Below are positions 1 to 8,878 of a DNA stretch of 64,000 nucleotides, in pieces. The DNA lies in assembly GCF_014170375.1 (NCBI RefSeq), contig NZ_LZZW01000010.1:1-64000 (forward strand). The letters run 5' to 3'. The stretch is from Variovorax sp. UMC13 (lineage in GTDB: Bacteria > Pseudomonadota > Gammaproteobacteria > Burkholderiales > Burkholderiaceae_C). Made by a program: the position numbers and the translations under genes. How positions within the stretch are numbered: the stretch's first letter is position 1; every line of letters starts with the position of its first letter. Below the pieces are notes generated by a model, which was not told the DNA's origin, made no database searches, and saw only the letters and a program-made list of their open reading frames with translations.

Positions 1-49
1 CTTCCCCGCTGCGCATCGCGCAGCAGGTCCACCCGCCTTTTGCCCCGCC

Positions 50-622
50 ATGCACGCGCTCAACATCCAATGGCTGCAGTGGATCGCCGCTGGCGACGAG
101 CCCGCCGCATGGCCGCTGCTCATCGCCTGGCTGTCGGCGCAGTGGGGCACCTGGGTCTGCGCCGCCGGCCTGGCCTGGGTCGTTTGGAAGCGGCGCCCCG
201 ACCGCTTCTTCCTGGCCGTCGTCGTGGCCGGCGCGGTGCTGGCCTCGCTGCTGTCGCATGCGATCGCGGCCCACTTCAACATGCCCCGCCCCTTCGTCGC
301 CGGCTGGGTGCCGGCCTACATCAGCCACCGCGCGAGCGCGGCCACGCCGAGCACGCATGCGACCGTGATGTTCTTCATCGCCTTCGCCCTGCTGTCACGC
401 GCGGCCCTGCGCTGGCCCGGCGGCCTGATGCTCGCGATGGCCTGCACCGTGGGCTGGGCGCGCATCTATGTCGGCGTGCACTTTCCATTCGACATCCTGG
501 CGGGGATCGCGATCGCCGCCGTGCAGGCGGGCGCGCTGGTGCTGGCCTGGCGGCCGTACCGCCCTGCCACGGCCGTGGGCCCGCGCCCGCCGCTGGCGTC
601 GTCCTTCGGCGGGCTGTCTTGA
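50..622 (+). CDS. PAP2-family membrane phosphatase
   Basis: Integral-membrane phosphatase of the PAP2 superfamily (190 aa). The family dephosphorylates lipid phosphates such as undecaprenyl diphosphate or phosphatidic acid. The three catalytic blocks are visible: an MPRPF segment (about residue 80) matching the KX6RP block, PSTHAT (about 105, usual form PSGH), and ARIYVGVHFPFD (about 145) giving the R-X5-H-X3-D block. At least four hydrophobic segments surround them. The serine-glycine of PSGH is Ser-Thr here, a tolerated variant. No clear ribosome site precedes the ATG, and the frame is open to the window edge, so the true start could lie upstream. The substrate cannot be told from sequence. 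Confidence 0.85.
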   Translation: MHALNIQWLQWIAAGDEPAAWPLLIAWLSAQWGTWVCAAGLAWVVWKRRPDRFFLAVVVAGAVLASLLSHAIAAHFNMPRPFVAGWVPAYISHRASAATPSTHATVMFFIAFALLSRAALRWPGGLMLAMACTVGWARIYVGVHFPFDILAGIAIAAVQAGALVLAWRPYRPATAVGPRPPLASSFGGLS

Positions 623-754
623 TGGGATGCGAGCGCTTTCACCCATGAACTGATCCACTGGATCCGCAAATACCCAGTCGATTCCATTGCACTGCCGGCG
701 ATTCGCAGTGAAAATTCCGGCCGCGCCGCTGAGGCGTTCTACCGAGCAACGACG

Positions 755-1219
755 ATGGAACTGGACCGCACCGACCGGAAGATTCTGGACATCCTCCAGC
801 GCGAGGGGCGCATCGCGATGACCGAACTCGCGCAGCGCATCGGCCTGTCGACCTCGCCCTGCTCCGAGCGCGTCAAGCGCATGGAGCGCGAGGGCGTGAT
901 CACCGGCTACCACGCGCAGCTGTCGCCGCAGGCGCTGGGCAAGACGCTGCTGGTCTTCGTCGAGATCAAGCTGGCCTCGAAGTCGGGCGAGGTCTTCGAC
1001 AAGGTGCGCCAGGAACTGCTGCACGTGCCCGACGTGCAGGAATGCCACCTGGTCTCGGGCGACTTCGACTACCTGGTCAAGGCCCGGCTGGGCGGCATGG
1101 ACGAGTACCGCAGCCTGCTCGGCGACATCCTCAAGAAGCTGCCGGTCGCGGCAGAGTCCCACAGCTACGTGGTGATGGAAGAGATCAAGGAAAGCATGGC
1201 GCTGCGCATGGACCGCTGA
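755..1219 (+). CDS. Lrp/AsnC-family transcriptional regulator
   Basis: 154 aa, the normal length for the family. An N-terminal winged helix-turn-helix (about residues 5-60, with the recognition segment around TELAQRIGLSTSPCSERV) is followed by a C-terminal RAM/AsnC ligand-binding domain (about 70-145, including the ECHLVSGDFDYLVK stretch). The family binds amino acids and forms octamers or hexadecamers. It is convergent with the aminotransferase gene, with 21 bases between the stops. Nearby genes for alanine and amino-group metabolism (aminotransferase, dadA, alr) make it a plausible regulator of amino acid catabolism. That link is inference from context only. Confidence 0.9.
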   Translation: MELDRTDRKILDILQREGRIAMTELAQRIGLSTSPCSERVKRMEREGVITGYHAQLSPQALGKTLLVFVEIKLASKSGEVFDKVRQELLHVPDVQECHLVSGDFDYLVKARLGGMDEYRSLLGDILKKLPVAAESHSYVVMEEIKESMALRMDR

Positions 1220-1240
1220 GCGGCCCGTGCGCAGCCCTGT

Positions 1241-2593
1241 TCAGGCCGTCTCGGCCAGCGCCTCGCCCAGGGCGTTGATCAGCCGGTCGATCTCGGCCTT
1301 CTCGGTGACGAAGGCCGGTGCCAGCTGGATGGTGTCGCCGCCGCTGCGCACATAGAAGCCCTTGCGCCAGCACGCCATCGCGACCTCGAAGGGCCGGCGC
1401 GCCGGTTCGCCCGGCAGCGCGGCCAGCGTGATGCCCGCGGCCAGGCCGTAGTTGCGGATGTCCGTCACGTGCCGCAGGCCCTTGAGGCTGTGCACCGCCT
1501 CCTCGAAGTACGGTGCCAGCGTCTTCACGCGGCCGATCATGTCCTCGGCCTTCAGCACATCGAGCGCCGCCACACCGGCCGCGCAGGCCACCGGGTGCGC
1601 CGAGTAGGTGTAGCCGTGCGCGAACTCGACCATGTAGTCGGGGCCGCCCGCTTCCATGAAGGTCTGGTAGATCTCGTCCTTGGCGACCACCGCGCCCAGC
1701 GGCTGTGCGCCGTTGGTGACCTGCTTGGCGATGTTCATGATGTCGGGCACCACGCCGAAGGCCTCGGCGCCGGTCATCGCGCCGCAGCGGCCGAAGCCGG
1801 TGATGACCTCGTCGAAGATCAGCAGGATGTCGTGCGCGGTGCAGATGTCGCGCAGCCGCTGCAGGTAGCCCTGCGGCGGCACCACCACGCCGGCCGAGCC
1901 GGACATCGGCTCGACGATCACCGCCGCGATGTTCGAGGCGTCGTGCAGCGCGATCAGGTCGAGCAGGCGGTCGGCCAGTTCGGCGCCCTGCGTGGGCATG
2001 CCGCGCGTGAAGGTTTGGCCGGGCAGCAGCGTGTGCGGCAGGTGATCGGCCTCGATGCCCGCGCCGAAGACCTTGCGGTTGCCGCCGATGCCGCCCACCG
2101 ACAGGCCGCCGTAGTTGACGCCGTGGTAGCCCTTCTCGCGCCCGATCAGCCGCGTCTTGCTGGCCTTGCCCTTGGCGCGCCAGTAGGCGCGCGCCATCTT
2201 GAGCGAGGTGTCGGCCGCGTCGGAGCCGGAGTTGGTGAAGAACACGCGGTCCAGCCCGGCGGGCGTGAGTTCCTTGATCTTGTTGGCCAGCTCGAAGGCC
2301 AGCGGGTGGCCGAACTGGAAGGCCGGCGCGTAGTCGAGCCTGGCGATCTGGCGGCTCACGGCCTCGGTGATCTCGGGGCGGCCATGGCCCAGGCCGGTGC
2401 ACCACAGGCCCGACAGGCCGTCGAACACCTTGCGGCCCTCGCCGTCGGTGAAGTAGGTGCCCTTGGCCTCCACGATCATCCGCGGGTCGGCCTTGAAGTG
2501 GCGGTTCCCGGTGTAGGGCATCCAGTAGGCATCGAGCGACGGGGTGTCGGTGTGCTGTGGCGCGGCGGGTGGAGCGACGGTCGAAGTGGACAT
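1241..2593 (-). CDS. class III PLP-dependent aminotransferase (omega-amino acid:pyruvate type)
   Basis: 450 aa fold-type I aminotransferase. It moves an amino group from an omega-amino acid or amine to pyruvate or another keto acid. PLP-binding Lys290 sits in NIAKQVTNG, the cofactor-binding FDEVITGFGR motif lies at about 260-269, and the substrate gate TNSGSDAADTS at about 120-130. The N-terminal YWMPYTGNRHFK resembles beta-alanine:pyruvate aminotransferases. The ATG at 2593 was chosen because it gives the family length; the open frame continues upstream into the divergent LysR gene. The product could also be a taurine or putrescine aminotransferase. The divergent LysR gene, 106 bases away, is the likely regulator. 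Confidence 0.9.
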   Translation of the reverse strand: MSTSTVAPPAAPQHTDTPSLDAYWMPYTGNRHFKADPRMIVEAKGTYFTDGEGRKVFDGLSGLWCTGLGHGRPEITEAVSRQIARLDYAPAFQFGHPLAFELANKIKELTPAGLDRVFFTNSGSDAADTSLKMARAYWRAKGKASKTRLIGREKGYHGVNYGGLSVGGIGGNRKVFGAGIEADHLPHTLLPGQTFTRGMPTQGAELADRLLDLIALHDASNIAAVIVEPMSGSAGVVVPPQGYLQRLRDICTAHDILLIFDEVITGFGRCGAMTGAEAFGVVPDIMNIAKQVTNGAQPLGAVVAKDEIYQTFMEAGGPDYMVEFAHGYTYSAHPVACAAGVAALDVLKAEDMIGRVKTLAPYFEEAVHSLKGLRHVTDIRNYGLAAGITLAALPGEPARRPFEVAMACWRKGFYVRSGGDTIQLAPAFVTEKAEIDRLINALGEALAETA

Positions 2594-2653
2594 GGGGCGG
2601 CCCGCGGCAAACGCGGCGTGAAGGGGTGGAGAAGCCGCGATTGTTGGGCCGCG

Positions 2654-2669
2654 ATTCACCGGCGAGAAT
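2654..2669. promoter_or_regulatory. candidate LysR box in the aminotransferase/LysR divergent promoter
   Basis: ATTC-N8-GAAT inverted repeat containing a T-N11-A core, the usual LysR-type binding pattern. It lies 30 bases before the LysR start and 60 before the aminotransferase start, in the only non-coding stretch between them. Short motif, so chance is possible. Confidence 0.35.
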
Positions 2670-2699
2670 GACGCGATATCCACGTTCACTTGCGGATCC

Positions 2700-3641
2700 A
2701 TGAAAGTAAGTACGAAGCCCAAATCGCGCGCGCTGCTCGGCCAGCTGAGCGACATGGACCTGCGCCTGCTGCGGGTGTTCAAGACCGTCGTCGAATGCGG
2801 CGGCATGACCGCGGCCGAGCTGGAGCTCAACATCGGCGCCTCGACCGTGAGCCGCCACGTCAAGGACCTCGAGACGCGGCTGGCGATGGTGCTGTGCCGG
2901 CGCGGCCGGGCCGGCTTCGCGCTCACCTCCGAGGGCCAGCAGGTCTACGAGCAGACGCTGCGGCTGCTGGCCTCGGTCGATGCCTTCCGCAGCAGCATCG
3001 ACGACATCCACCAGCGCCTGGGCGGCCAGCTCGACGTGGCGGTGTTCGACAAGACCGCGACCAACCCGCAGGCGCGGCTGGGCGAGGCCGTGGCGCGCTT
3101 CCGCGCGGCGGCGCCGGGCGTGCGCCTGTCGCTGCATGTGGCGAGCATCAACGCCATCGAGCGCGGCGTGATCGACGGCCGCTTCCAGGTCGGCATCATT
3201 CCCTCGCACCGCAGTTCCGAGAGCCTGGCCTATGCCGACCTGTTCGGCGAGACCATGCTGCTCTATTGCGGGCAGCGGCATCCGCTGTTCACGGGCTCAC
3301 ACACCGGCTTGAGCTGGGCCAGGCTGCGCACCCACGCCTTCGCCGGCCTGGGCTACCACTCGCCCAACATGGAGCTCAGCCACCGCGCCGAGCTGCCGCG
3401 CAAGGCCACGGGCTTCGACCAGGAGTCGATCGCCACGCTGATCCTCTCGGGCGAATTCCTGGGCTTTCTGCCCAACCACTACGCCGAGGCCTTCGAGCAG
3501 CGCGGCCTGATGCGCGCGATCGCGCCCAAGCGCTTCCACTACGCCTGCCAGTTCGTCAGCCTGGTGCGCAGGTCGCCCGCGCCCTCGCGCGCCACCCAGA
3601 TGTTCGCCGACTGCCTGGTTGCGGCGCATGCGCCGGCCTGA
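2700..3641 (+). CDS. LysR-family transcriptional regulator
   Basis: 313 aa, normal for LysR regulators. The N-terminal winged helix-turn-helix (about residues 18-78) includes DLRLLRVFKTVVECGGMTAAELELNIG-type sequence, where the usual AA in the turn is partly changed. A periplasmic-binding-protein-like effector domain follows (about 105-300). The gene is divergent from the class III aminotransferase and separated by 106 bases, the classical arrangement for a LysR regulator and its target. The effector is unknown; an amine or omega-amino acid is the natural guess from the neighbour. The ATG is followed by a basic N-terminal extension of about 15 residues. Confidence 0.9.
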   Translation: MKVSTKPKSRALLGQLSDMDLRLLRVFKTVVECGGMTAAELELNIGASTVSRHVKDLETRLAMVLCRRGRAGFALTSEGQQVYEQTLRLLASVDAFRSSIDDIHQRLGGQLDVAVFDKTATNPQARLGEAVARFRAAAPGVRLSLHVASINAIERGVIDGRFQVGIIPSHRSSESLAYADLFGETMLLYCGQRHPLFTGSHTGLSWARLRTHAFAGLGYHSPNMELSHRAELPRKATGFDQESIATLILSGEFLGFLPNHYAEAFEQRGLMRAIAPKRFHYACQFVSLVRRSPAPSRATQMFADCLVAAHAPA

Positions 3642-3659
3642 GGCCCGGCGCGTCTTCTT

Positions 3660-4745
3660 CTACTCGTAGGCGACCGGCACGCGCTTGAGGTTGCACAGCA
3701 GCTCGTAGGCGATGGTGCCCGCGCGCCGCGCCACCTCGTTGACCTCGACCTGCGCGCCCCACAGCTCGACCCGGCTGCCGATGCCGGCCTCGGGCCGGGT
3801 GCTCAGGTCGACCGTCAGCATGTCCATCGAGACCCGGCCGATCAGCCGCGTCAGCGCGCCGTCGACCGCCACCGGCGTGCCCGTGCCGGCCAGGCGCGGG
3901 TAGCCGTCGGCATAGCCCGCGGCCACCAGGCCCACGCGCGTGGGGGCGTCGGCCACGAAGGTGGCGCCGTAGCCCAGCGCATCGCCGGGCTGCAGCGTGC
4001 GCACCGCGAAGACCTGGCTCTCGAAATGCATCACGGGGCGCAGCGGCTGCGCGCGCCCGTCCCCCGCTTCGCGCCAGGCCGGCGGCATCGGGTCCGCGCC
4101 GTAGAGGCAGATGCCGGGCCGCGCCCAGTCGCGCCGGGCGCCGGGCCAGCCCAGGAGGCCGGCCGAGTTGCTCAGGCTGCGGTCGCCGGGCAGGTCGCGG
4201 GTCGCGGCATCGAAGGCCGCGAGCTGGCGCGCCGTCATGTCGCGGCCGGGCTCGTCGGCCTGCGCCAGGTGCGTCATGAGCACGATGTCCGAGACCTTGC
4301 CGCTGGCGCGCAGGCGCGCATGGGCTGCCGGCATGTCGGCCAGCGCGAAGCCGGCCCGACCCATGCCGGAGTCGGCCTTGAGCCAGACCTGCAGCGTGCC
4401 CGGATGCGGATCGGCCTCGATCATGTGCAGTTGCGCCTCGTGGTGCACGACGATCCAGAGGTCCAGCGCATGGGCCGCCGCCAGCTCGTCGGCATCGAAC
4501 AGCCCTTCGAGCACGAGGATGGGTGCGCGGATGCCGGCCGCGCGCAGGGTCGCGGCCTCGTCGAGGAAGGCGACCGCGAAGCCGTCGGCCTGCCCTTCCA
4601 GCGCCTGCGCACAGCGCACCGCGCCGTGGCCGTAGGCATTGGCCTTGAGCACCGCCAGCGCGCGCCCGCCGTGCAGGCGGCGCACCAGCGCGTAGTTGTG
4701 GCGCAACGCACCGAGGTCGATGCGCGCCCGGGATGGCCGGGTCAT
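3660..4745 (-). CDS. alr: alanine racemase
   Basis: 361 aa PLP enzyme interconverting L- and D-alanine. The cofactor lysine (residue 34) is in [10 protein letters not shown], the second catalytic base Tyr is in ALGYGATF, and the C-terminal domain carries GRVSMDM and the YELLCNL ending typical of the family. The ATG at 4745 overlaps the dadA stop in an ATGA junction, so the two genes are translationally coupled. Linkage to dadA suggests the catabolic (DadX-like) role, converting L-alanine to D-alanine for oxidation. It could also serve cell-wall D-alanine supply; no second copy is visible in the window. Confidence 0.95.
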   Translation of the reverse strand: MTRPSRARIDLGALRHNYALVRRLHGGRALAVLKANAYGHGAVRCAQALEGQADGFAVAFLDEAATLRAAGIRAPILVLEGLFDADELAAAHALDLWIVVHHEAQLHMIEADPHPGTLQVWLKADSGMGRAGFALADMPAAHARLRASGKVSDIVLMTHLAQADEPGRDMTARQLAAFDAATRDLPGDRSLSNSAGLLGWPGARRDWARPGICLYGADPMPPAWREAGDGRAQPLRPVMHFESQVFAVRTLQPGDALGYGATFVADAPTRVGLVAAGYADGYPRLAGTGTPVAVDGALTRLIGRVSMDMLTVDLSTRPEAGIGSRVELWGAQVEVNEVARRAGTIAYELLCNLKRVPVAYE

Positions 4746-6052
4746 GCCGAGGCCGGGGTCGAGGCGGCCGAAGGCTGCAGCGCGCGATGGCGCGCGCCGT
4801 CGCTCGCGTAGCGGTCGATGCCCAGGCCGCTGCTGCTGATCTCCGGGCGCTGGCCGGTCACCATGTCGGCGATCAGCTTGGCCGAGCCGCAGGCCATGGT
4901 CCAGCCCAGCGTGCCGTGGCCGGTGTTGAGGAACAGGTTCGGGTACTTGGTGGCGCCGATCACCGGCGTGCTGTCGGGCGTCATGGGCCGCAGGCCGGTC
5001 CAGAAGCTCGCGGCCGCCACGTCGCCGCCAGGGAACAGGTCGGTCACCACATGCTCCAGCGTCGCGCGGCGCCGCGGGTCCAGCCGCAGGTCGAAGCCGC
5101 CGAGCTCGGCCATGCCGCCCACGCGGATGCGGTCGTCGAAGCGCGTGACCGCGATCTTGTAGGTCTCGTCGAGCACGGTCGACTGCGGCGCGAAGGCCGG
5201 ATCGACCAGCGGCACGGTCAGCGAGTAGCCCTTGACCGGGTAGACCGGCAGGTCGATCTCGGCCGACTGCAGGAAACTGCGCGAGTAGCTGCCGAAGGCC
5301 AGCACGTAGCGGTCGGCCTTCAGCACTTCGGCGCCCACGCGCACGCCGGTGATGCGGCCGCCCTCGGTGAGCAGCCCGTCGACCGACTGGCCGAAGCGGA
5401 AGTCCACGCCCAGGCCGCGCGCGAGTTCGCACAGCGCGGTGGTGAAGCGATGGCAGTCGCCGGTCTCGTCCTTGGGCAGGCGCAGCCCGCCCGCGAGCCG
5501 GTCGCGCGCCTGCGCCAGGCTGGGCTCGACGGCAGCCAGCTGGTCGGCGCGCAGCAGCTCGTAGGGCACATTGCATTCCTCCAGCACCGCGATGTCGCGC
5601 TGCACCGCATCGACCTGCGCCTGGGTGCGGAACAGCTGCAGCGTGCCGCCGGTGCGCTGCTCGTACTGGATGCCGGTGTCGGCGCGCAGCTGCTGCAGGC
5701 AGGCGCGGCTGTACTCGGCCACGCGCATCATGCGTTCCTTGTTGATCGCATAGCGCTCGGGCGAGCAGTGGCGCAGCATCTGCGCCATCCACTGCAGCTG
5801 GAACAGGCTGCCGTCGAGCCGGATCGCGAGCGGCGCGTGCTTCTGGAACATCCACTTCATGGCCTTGAGCGGGATGCCCGGCGCGGCCCAGGGCGTGGAA
5901 TAGCCGGGCGAGACCTGGCCCGCGTTGGCGAAGCTGGTTTCCAGCGCCGGCCCCGGCTGCCGGTCGAGCAGCGTGACTTCGGCGCCCGATTTCGCGAGGT
6001 AGTAGGCGCTGCTGATTCCGATGACGCCGCCGCCGAGGACGATGACTTTCAT
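4742..6052 (-). CDS. dadA: D-amino acid dehydrogenase small subunit
   Basis: 436 aa FAD-dependent dehydrogenase of the DAO fold, close to the usual 432-434 aa of DadA. It oxidises D-alanine and other D-amino acids to 2-oxo acids plus ammonia at the inner membrane, feeding electrons to quinone. The dinucleotide motif [14 protein letters not shown] (residues 7-20) is followed by the [22 protein letters not shown] block that is diagnostic for DadA. The C-terminal [16 protein letters not shown] closes the FAD site. It heads a two-gene unit with alr. The 151 bases upstream contain a 16-base perfect palindrome that may be an operator. Confidence 0.95.
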   Translation of the reverse strand: MKVIVLGGGVIGISSAYYLAKSGAEVTLLDRQPGPALETSFANAGQVSPGYSTPWAAPGIPLKAMKWMFQKHAPLAIRLDGSLFQLQWMAQMLRHCSPERYAINKERMMRVAEYSRACLQQLRADTGIQYEQRTGGTLQLFRTQAQVDAVQRDIAVLEECNVPYELLRADQLAAVEPSLAQARDRLAGGLRLPKDETGDCHRFTTALCELARGLGVDFRFGQSVDGLLTEGGRITGVRVGAEVLKADRYVLAFGSYSRSFLQSAEIDLPVYPVKGYSLTVPLVDPAFAPQSTVLDETYKIAVTRFDDRIRVGGMAELGGFDLRLDPRRRATLEHVVTDLFPGGDVAAASFWTGLRPMTPDSTPVIGATKYPNLFLNTGHGTLGWTMACGSAKLIADMVTGQRPEISSSGLGIDRYASDGARHRALQPSAASTPASA

Positions 6053-6112
6053 GACGAGACCCTGTGTGTGATCGGTGGAGTGATCCCACAAATTTAGGGC
6101 CGGAGGCCCCGC

Positions 6113-6128
6113 AAGTTCGATCGAACTT
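6113..6128. promoter_or_regulatory. 16-base perfect palindrome upstream of dadA
   Basis: AAGTTCGATCGAACTT reads the same on both strands and begins 60 bases upstream of the dadA start, in the only gap between dadA and the preceding operon. The flanking CG-rich bases partly extend the dyad. A regulator site for dadA-alr (for example an Lrp-type protein) is possible. About one perfect 16-base palindrome is expected by chance in a window of this size, so position is the main support. Confidence 0.35.
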
Positions 6129-6203
6129 CGGGCCCCTTGCAGTGAATCTTGCTGGCGCGCGCCCGCAAAGGCGGCGCCGGGAGTGAAAGGCGCGGCGCGC
6201 CCC

Positions 6204-7265
6204 CTAGCCGAGCCCAAACAGCCGCCGCGCATTGCCCCCCAGCAGCTGCGCCCGCTCGGCCTCGGTGATGCCGGGGATGGCCGCCATCAGCGCATGCGGC
6301 GCGTAGTGGCCCATGTCGAAGGGATAGTCGGTGCCCATCAGCACCTGCGAGGCGCCGACGGCCTCGATCAGGTGGCGCAGCGCCATCGGCTCGTGGACCA
6401 CGGTGTCGAAGAACATCTCGCGCAGGTAGTCGCGCGGCGCCCGCGCCATCGTCGCGGCCTCGGGGCGCACGGCCCGCGCATGGGCCGAGCGGCCGAGGCA
6501 GGTCGGCAGGTAGCCGCCGCCGTGCGCGGCCAGGATGCGCAGGCCCGGATGGCGGTCCAGCACGCCGCCGAAGATCAGCCGCGACAGCGCCACCGTGGTC
6601 TCGAGCGGCTGCCCGATGGTGTTGCTCAGGTAGTGGGTCGCGAGCCGCGATCCGAGCTGGGTGCCGAAGGGGTGGATAAAGATCACCGCCTGCAGCGCGG
6701 CCGCCATGGCCCAGAAGGGGTCGAGCGCCGGATCGTCGAGCTCCAGGCCCGCGGCCGAGGTCGAGATCTCCACGCCCTGCAGCCCCAGCCCCTGCACCGC
6801 GTGCGCGAGCTGGGCCGCGGCGCGCGGCGGGTGCTGCAGCGCCACCGTGCCCAGCCCCCGCAGCCGATCGGGGTGGGCCGCGCACAGCGCCGCGATGTGC
6901 GCGTTCTGCAGCGCCACGATCTCCTCGGCCAACGCCGGCTCGGCCCAGTAGTGGTACTGGTGCGGCGAGGGGCTCAGGACCTGCACGTCGACGCCCATCG
7001 CATCCATGTCGGCCAGCCGCTGCGCCATGTTCATGAGCCGCGGCAGGGCCTGCGGCAGCATCACGGCCTGGTTGTGCGCGGCCGAGGCCGGGCCCATGGC
7101 CGCCTGCATCGCCGCCGCCTCGGCGCGCCGGTCGGGATGCCCGGCCACCAGTGCCTCGACCGCCAGCGTCACCACATGGCAATGCACGTCGACCGTGAAG
7201 GGCCGGGTGACGGGCGCGGGTGCGCAGCAGGGCGCGCCGCCCTCGCCGCAGAGGTGCACCCACAT
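6204..7265 (-). CDS. ACMSD-like metal-dependent amidohydrolase/decarboxylase
   Basis: 353 aa amidohydrolase-superfamily protein of the ACMSD group, which decarboxylates or hydrates aromatic and muconate-type acids using a divalent metal. Metal ligands are visible: HxH in VDVHCHVV (about residue 28), His in IFIHPFGTQ, His in LAAHGGGY, and Asp in [19 protein letters not shown] is also typical. The start at 7265 lies one base after the stop of the cyclase gene (TGAGATG), so the two are coupled. Other subgroup activities (2-amino-3-carboxymuconate semialdehyde, gamma-resorcylate, 5-carboxyvanillate) cannot be told apart by eye. It is the last gene of an eight-gene operon. Confidence 0.85.
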   Translation of the reverse strand: MWVHLCGEGGAPCCAPAPVTRPFTVDVHCHVVTLAVEALVAGHPDRRAEAAAMQAAMGPASAAHNQAVMLPQALPRLMNMAQRLADMDAMGVDVQVLSPSPHQYHYWAEPALAEEIVALQNAHIAALCAAHPDRLRGLGTVALQHPPRAAAQLAHAVQGLGLQGVEISTSAAGLELDDPALDPFWAMAAALQAVIFIHPFGTQLGSRLATHYLSNTIGQPLETTVALSRLIFGGVLDRHPGLRILAAHGGGYLPTCLGRSAHARAVRPEAATMARAPRDYLREMFFDTVVHEPMALRHLIEAVGASQVLMGTDYPFDMGHYAPHALMAAIPGITEAERAQLLGGNARRLFGLG

Positions 7266-7266
7266 C

Positions 7267-8073
7267 TCAGTGCGCGGCCTGCAGGCGCCGGTCGAAGATC
7301 GCGACCGCGCGCGTCCAGCCAGCCGAGGCCGCGCGGATCTTGTGCGGGAAGCAGGCGATGTGGAAGCCGGTGGGCGGCAGCGCCTCGAGGTTGTGCAGCT
7401 TCTCCAGGTGGCAGTAGCCGATGTCGCGGCCGGCCTTGTGGCCTTCCCACAGGAGCCGCGTGTCGCCGGTCTCGGCGAACTTCTGCGCGGTGTAGCTGAA
7501 GGGCGCGTCCCAGCTCCAGGCATCGGTGCCGGTGAGCCGCACGCCGCGCTCCAGCAGGTACATGGTGGCCTCGTAGCCCATGCCGCAGCCCGCGTTCACG
7601 AAGTCGTCGTGGCCGTAGCGCGAACCGGCGCGCGTGTTCACCACCACGATCTCCAGCGGCGACAGCGTGTGGCCGATGCGCGCGAGCTCGGCCTCGACCT
7701 GCGCGGCCGTGACCACATGGCCGTCGGGCAGGTGGCGGAAGTCGAGCTTCACGCCGGGCTGGAAGCACCAGTCGAGCGGCACTTCGTCGATGGTGATCGA
7801 GGGCCGCGCGCCGCCGAGCTTGCCGTCCATCGTCGAATGGAAGTGGTAGGGCGCGTCGAGGTGGGTGCCGCTGTGGGTCGTGAGCCGCACCCATTCGGAG
7901 GCCGCGGCCTCGCCGTCGGGATAGTCCTCGGGCCGGGTGCCGGGCAGCAGGCGGGTGAACTCGTCCACGGTTTCGGCGTGGGCCTTGTATTCGATGCGGG
8001 GCGCCAGCGGCGGCGGGTCGGAGAGCACGTCGTTCTCCAGGTAGATCGACAGGTCGACGAAGGTGGTGGTCAT
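7267..8073 (-). CDS. cyclase-family hydrolase (KynB-like)
   Basis: 268 aa protein of the Cyclase/KynB family of metal-dependent amide and lactone hydrolases. The defining HSGTHLDAPYHF motif (HxGTHxDxPxH, about residues 67-78) is intact. A second His/Glu pair is expected from GYCHLEKLHN toward the C terminus. Family members include kynurenine formamidase and isatin hydrolase. With an ACMSD-like enzyme downstream, a tryptophan/kynurenine-like or related ring-opened aromatic substrate is suggested. However, kynureninase and the 3-hydroxyanthranilate dioxygenase are absent here, so the substrate is left open. It starts 47 bases after the second permease. Confidence 0.85.
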   Translation of the reverse strand: MTTTFVDLSIYLENDVLSDPPPLAPRIEYKAHAETVDEFTRLLPGTRPEDYPDGEAAASEWVRLTTHSGTHLDAPYHFHSTMDGKLGGARPSITIDEVPLDWCFQPGVKLDFRHLPDGHVVTAAQVEAELARIGHTLSPLEIVVVNTRAGSRYGHDDFVNAGCGMGYEATMYLLERGVRLTGTDAWSWDAPFSYTAQKFAETGDTRLLWEGHKAGRDIGYCHLEKLHNLEALPPTGFHIACFPHKIRAASAGWTRAVAIFDRRLQAAH

Positions 8074-8119
8074 GGTGGGTGGCTCGTGGGAATGGGGGAA
8101 GAAGGAAGAAGGCGCGGGC

Positions 8120-8878
8120 TCAGGGCCGCTGCCAGCGCAGCAGCCGGCCCTCGAGCAGCGCCAGCAGCGCGTTGCTCACGAGTCCGACGCCGCCCAGCAG
8201 CACGACACCGGCGAACAGGTCGGCCGCGCGGAAGCTGCGCGCGGCCTGCACGATGGCCGTGCCCAGGCCCGACTGCGAGGCCAGCATCTCGCCGACGATG
8301 GCCAGGATCAGCGCCACGGTGAGCGACAGCCGCATGCCGCCCAGCACATCGGGCAGCGCATTGGGCAGGCCCACCTTCCAGATGAAGCCCCCGCGCGACA
8401 GCCGCAGCACGCGGCCGACCTCGAACAAACGCGGCTCGACGGCCGCGAAGCCGTGCACCGTGGCCAGCAGCACCGGCCAGACCGCGCCGAAGGCGATCAC
8501 GCACAGCACCATCGACTGCGACAGGCCCATGAGCGCGATGGCCAGCGGCATGAGGGCCGAGGCCGGCAGCGGCCGCACGAACTCCAGCGTGGGCTGGACC
8601 CAGGCGCGCAGCGCGGCCGAGGTGCCGATCAGCGCCCCCAGCAGCACGCCCGCGATCGAGGCCAGCAGCCAGCCGTAGACCATGCGCTCCACCGTCTGCA
8701 GCAGCAGCGCGAGCAGTTCGCCCTGGCGCAGGCCGTCGCACAGCGCCTCGGCCGTGGCCAGCGGGCCGGGCAGGAACACCGCCGAGACCCACTCGAAATG
8801 CGCCACCGCGCCCCACAGCAGCACGAAGGCCAGCACCACGCCGACGGCGCCCAGCGCCTCGCCGAAACGCGGCTTCAT
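8120..8878 (-). CDS. ABC transporter permease (SsuC/TauC type), second copy
   Basis: 252 aa inner-membrane permease of the nitrate/sulfonate/taurine importer family. It has about six hydrophobic segments and the EAA loop region (around PTLEFVRPLPASALMPLAIALMG and the later LPNALPDVLGGMRLS). The ATG at 8878 overlaps the stop of the first permease (ATGA). A longer upstream frame exists but is the shadow of the neighbouring permease. With its partner it should form the heterodimeric membrane channel of the importer encoded at 8120-11416. The family moves small anionic or aromatic substrates (sulfonates, phthalate, pyrimidine precursors); the ligand here is unknown. Confidence 0.9.
   Translation of the reverse strand: MKPRFGEALGAVGVVLAFVLLWGAVAHFEWVSAVFLPGPLATAEALCDGLRQGELLALLLQTVERMVYGWLLASIAGVLLGALIGTSAALRAWVQPTLEFVRPLPASALMPLAIALMGLSQSMVLCVIAFGAVWPVLLATVHGFAAVEPRLFEVGRVLRLSRGGFIWKVGLPNALPDVLGGMRLSLTVALILAIVGEMLASQSGLGTAIVQAARSFRAADLFAGVVLLGGVGLVSNALLALLEGRLLRWQRP

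Noticed and set aside
1..49. Possible end of an upstream gene
   Set aside because: No stop codon or recognisable protein segment in the 49 bases; nothing can be supported.
4733..6097. 454-codon plus-strand frame opposite dadA
   Set aside because: Shadow of dadA, which has all expected motifs; repetitive Arg/Ala/Gln-rich content.
6204..8073. Complete kynurenine (tryptophan) degradation pathway
   Set aside because: Only the cyclase and ACMSD-like genes are present; the intermediate enzymes are missing, so the pathway name was not applied.
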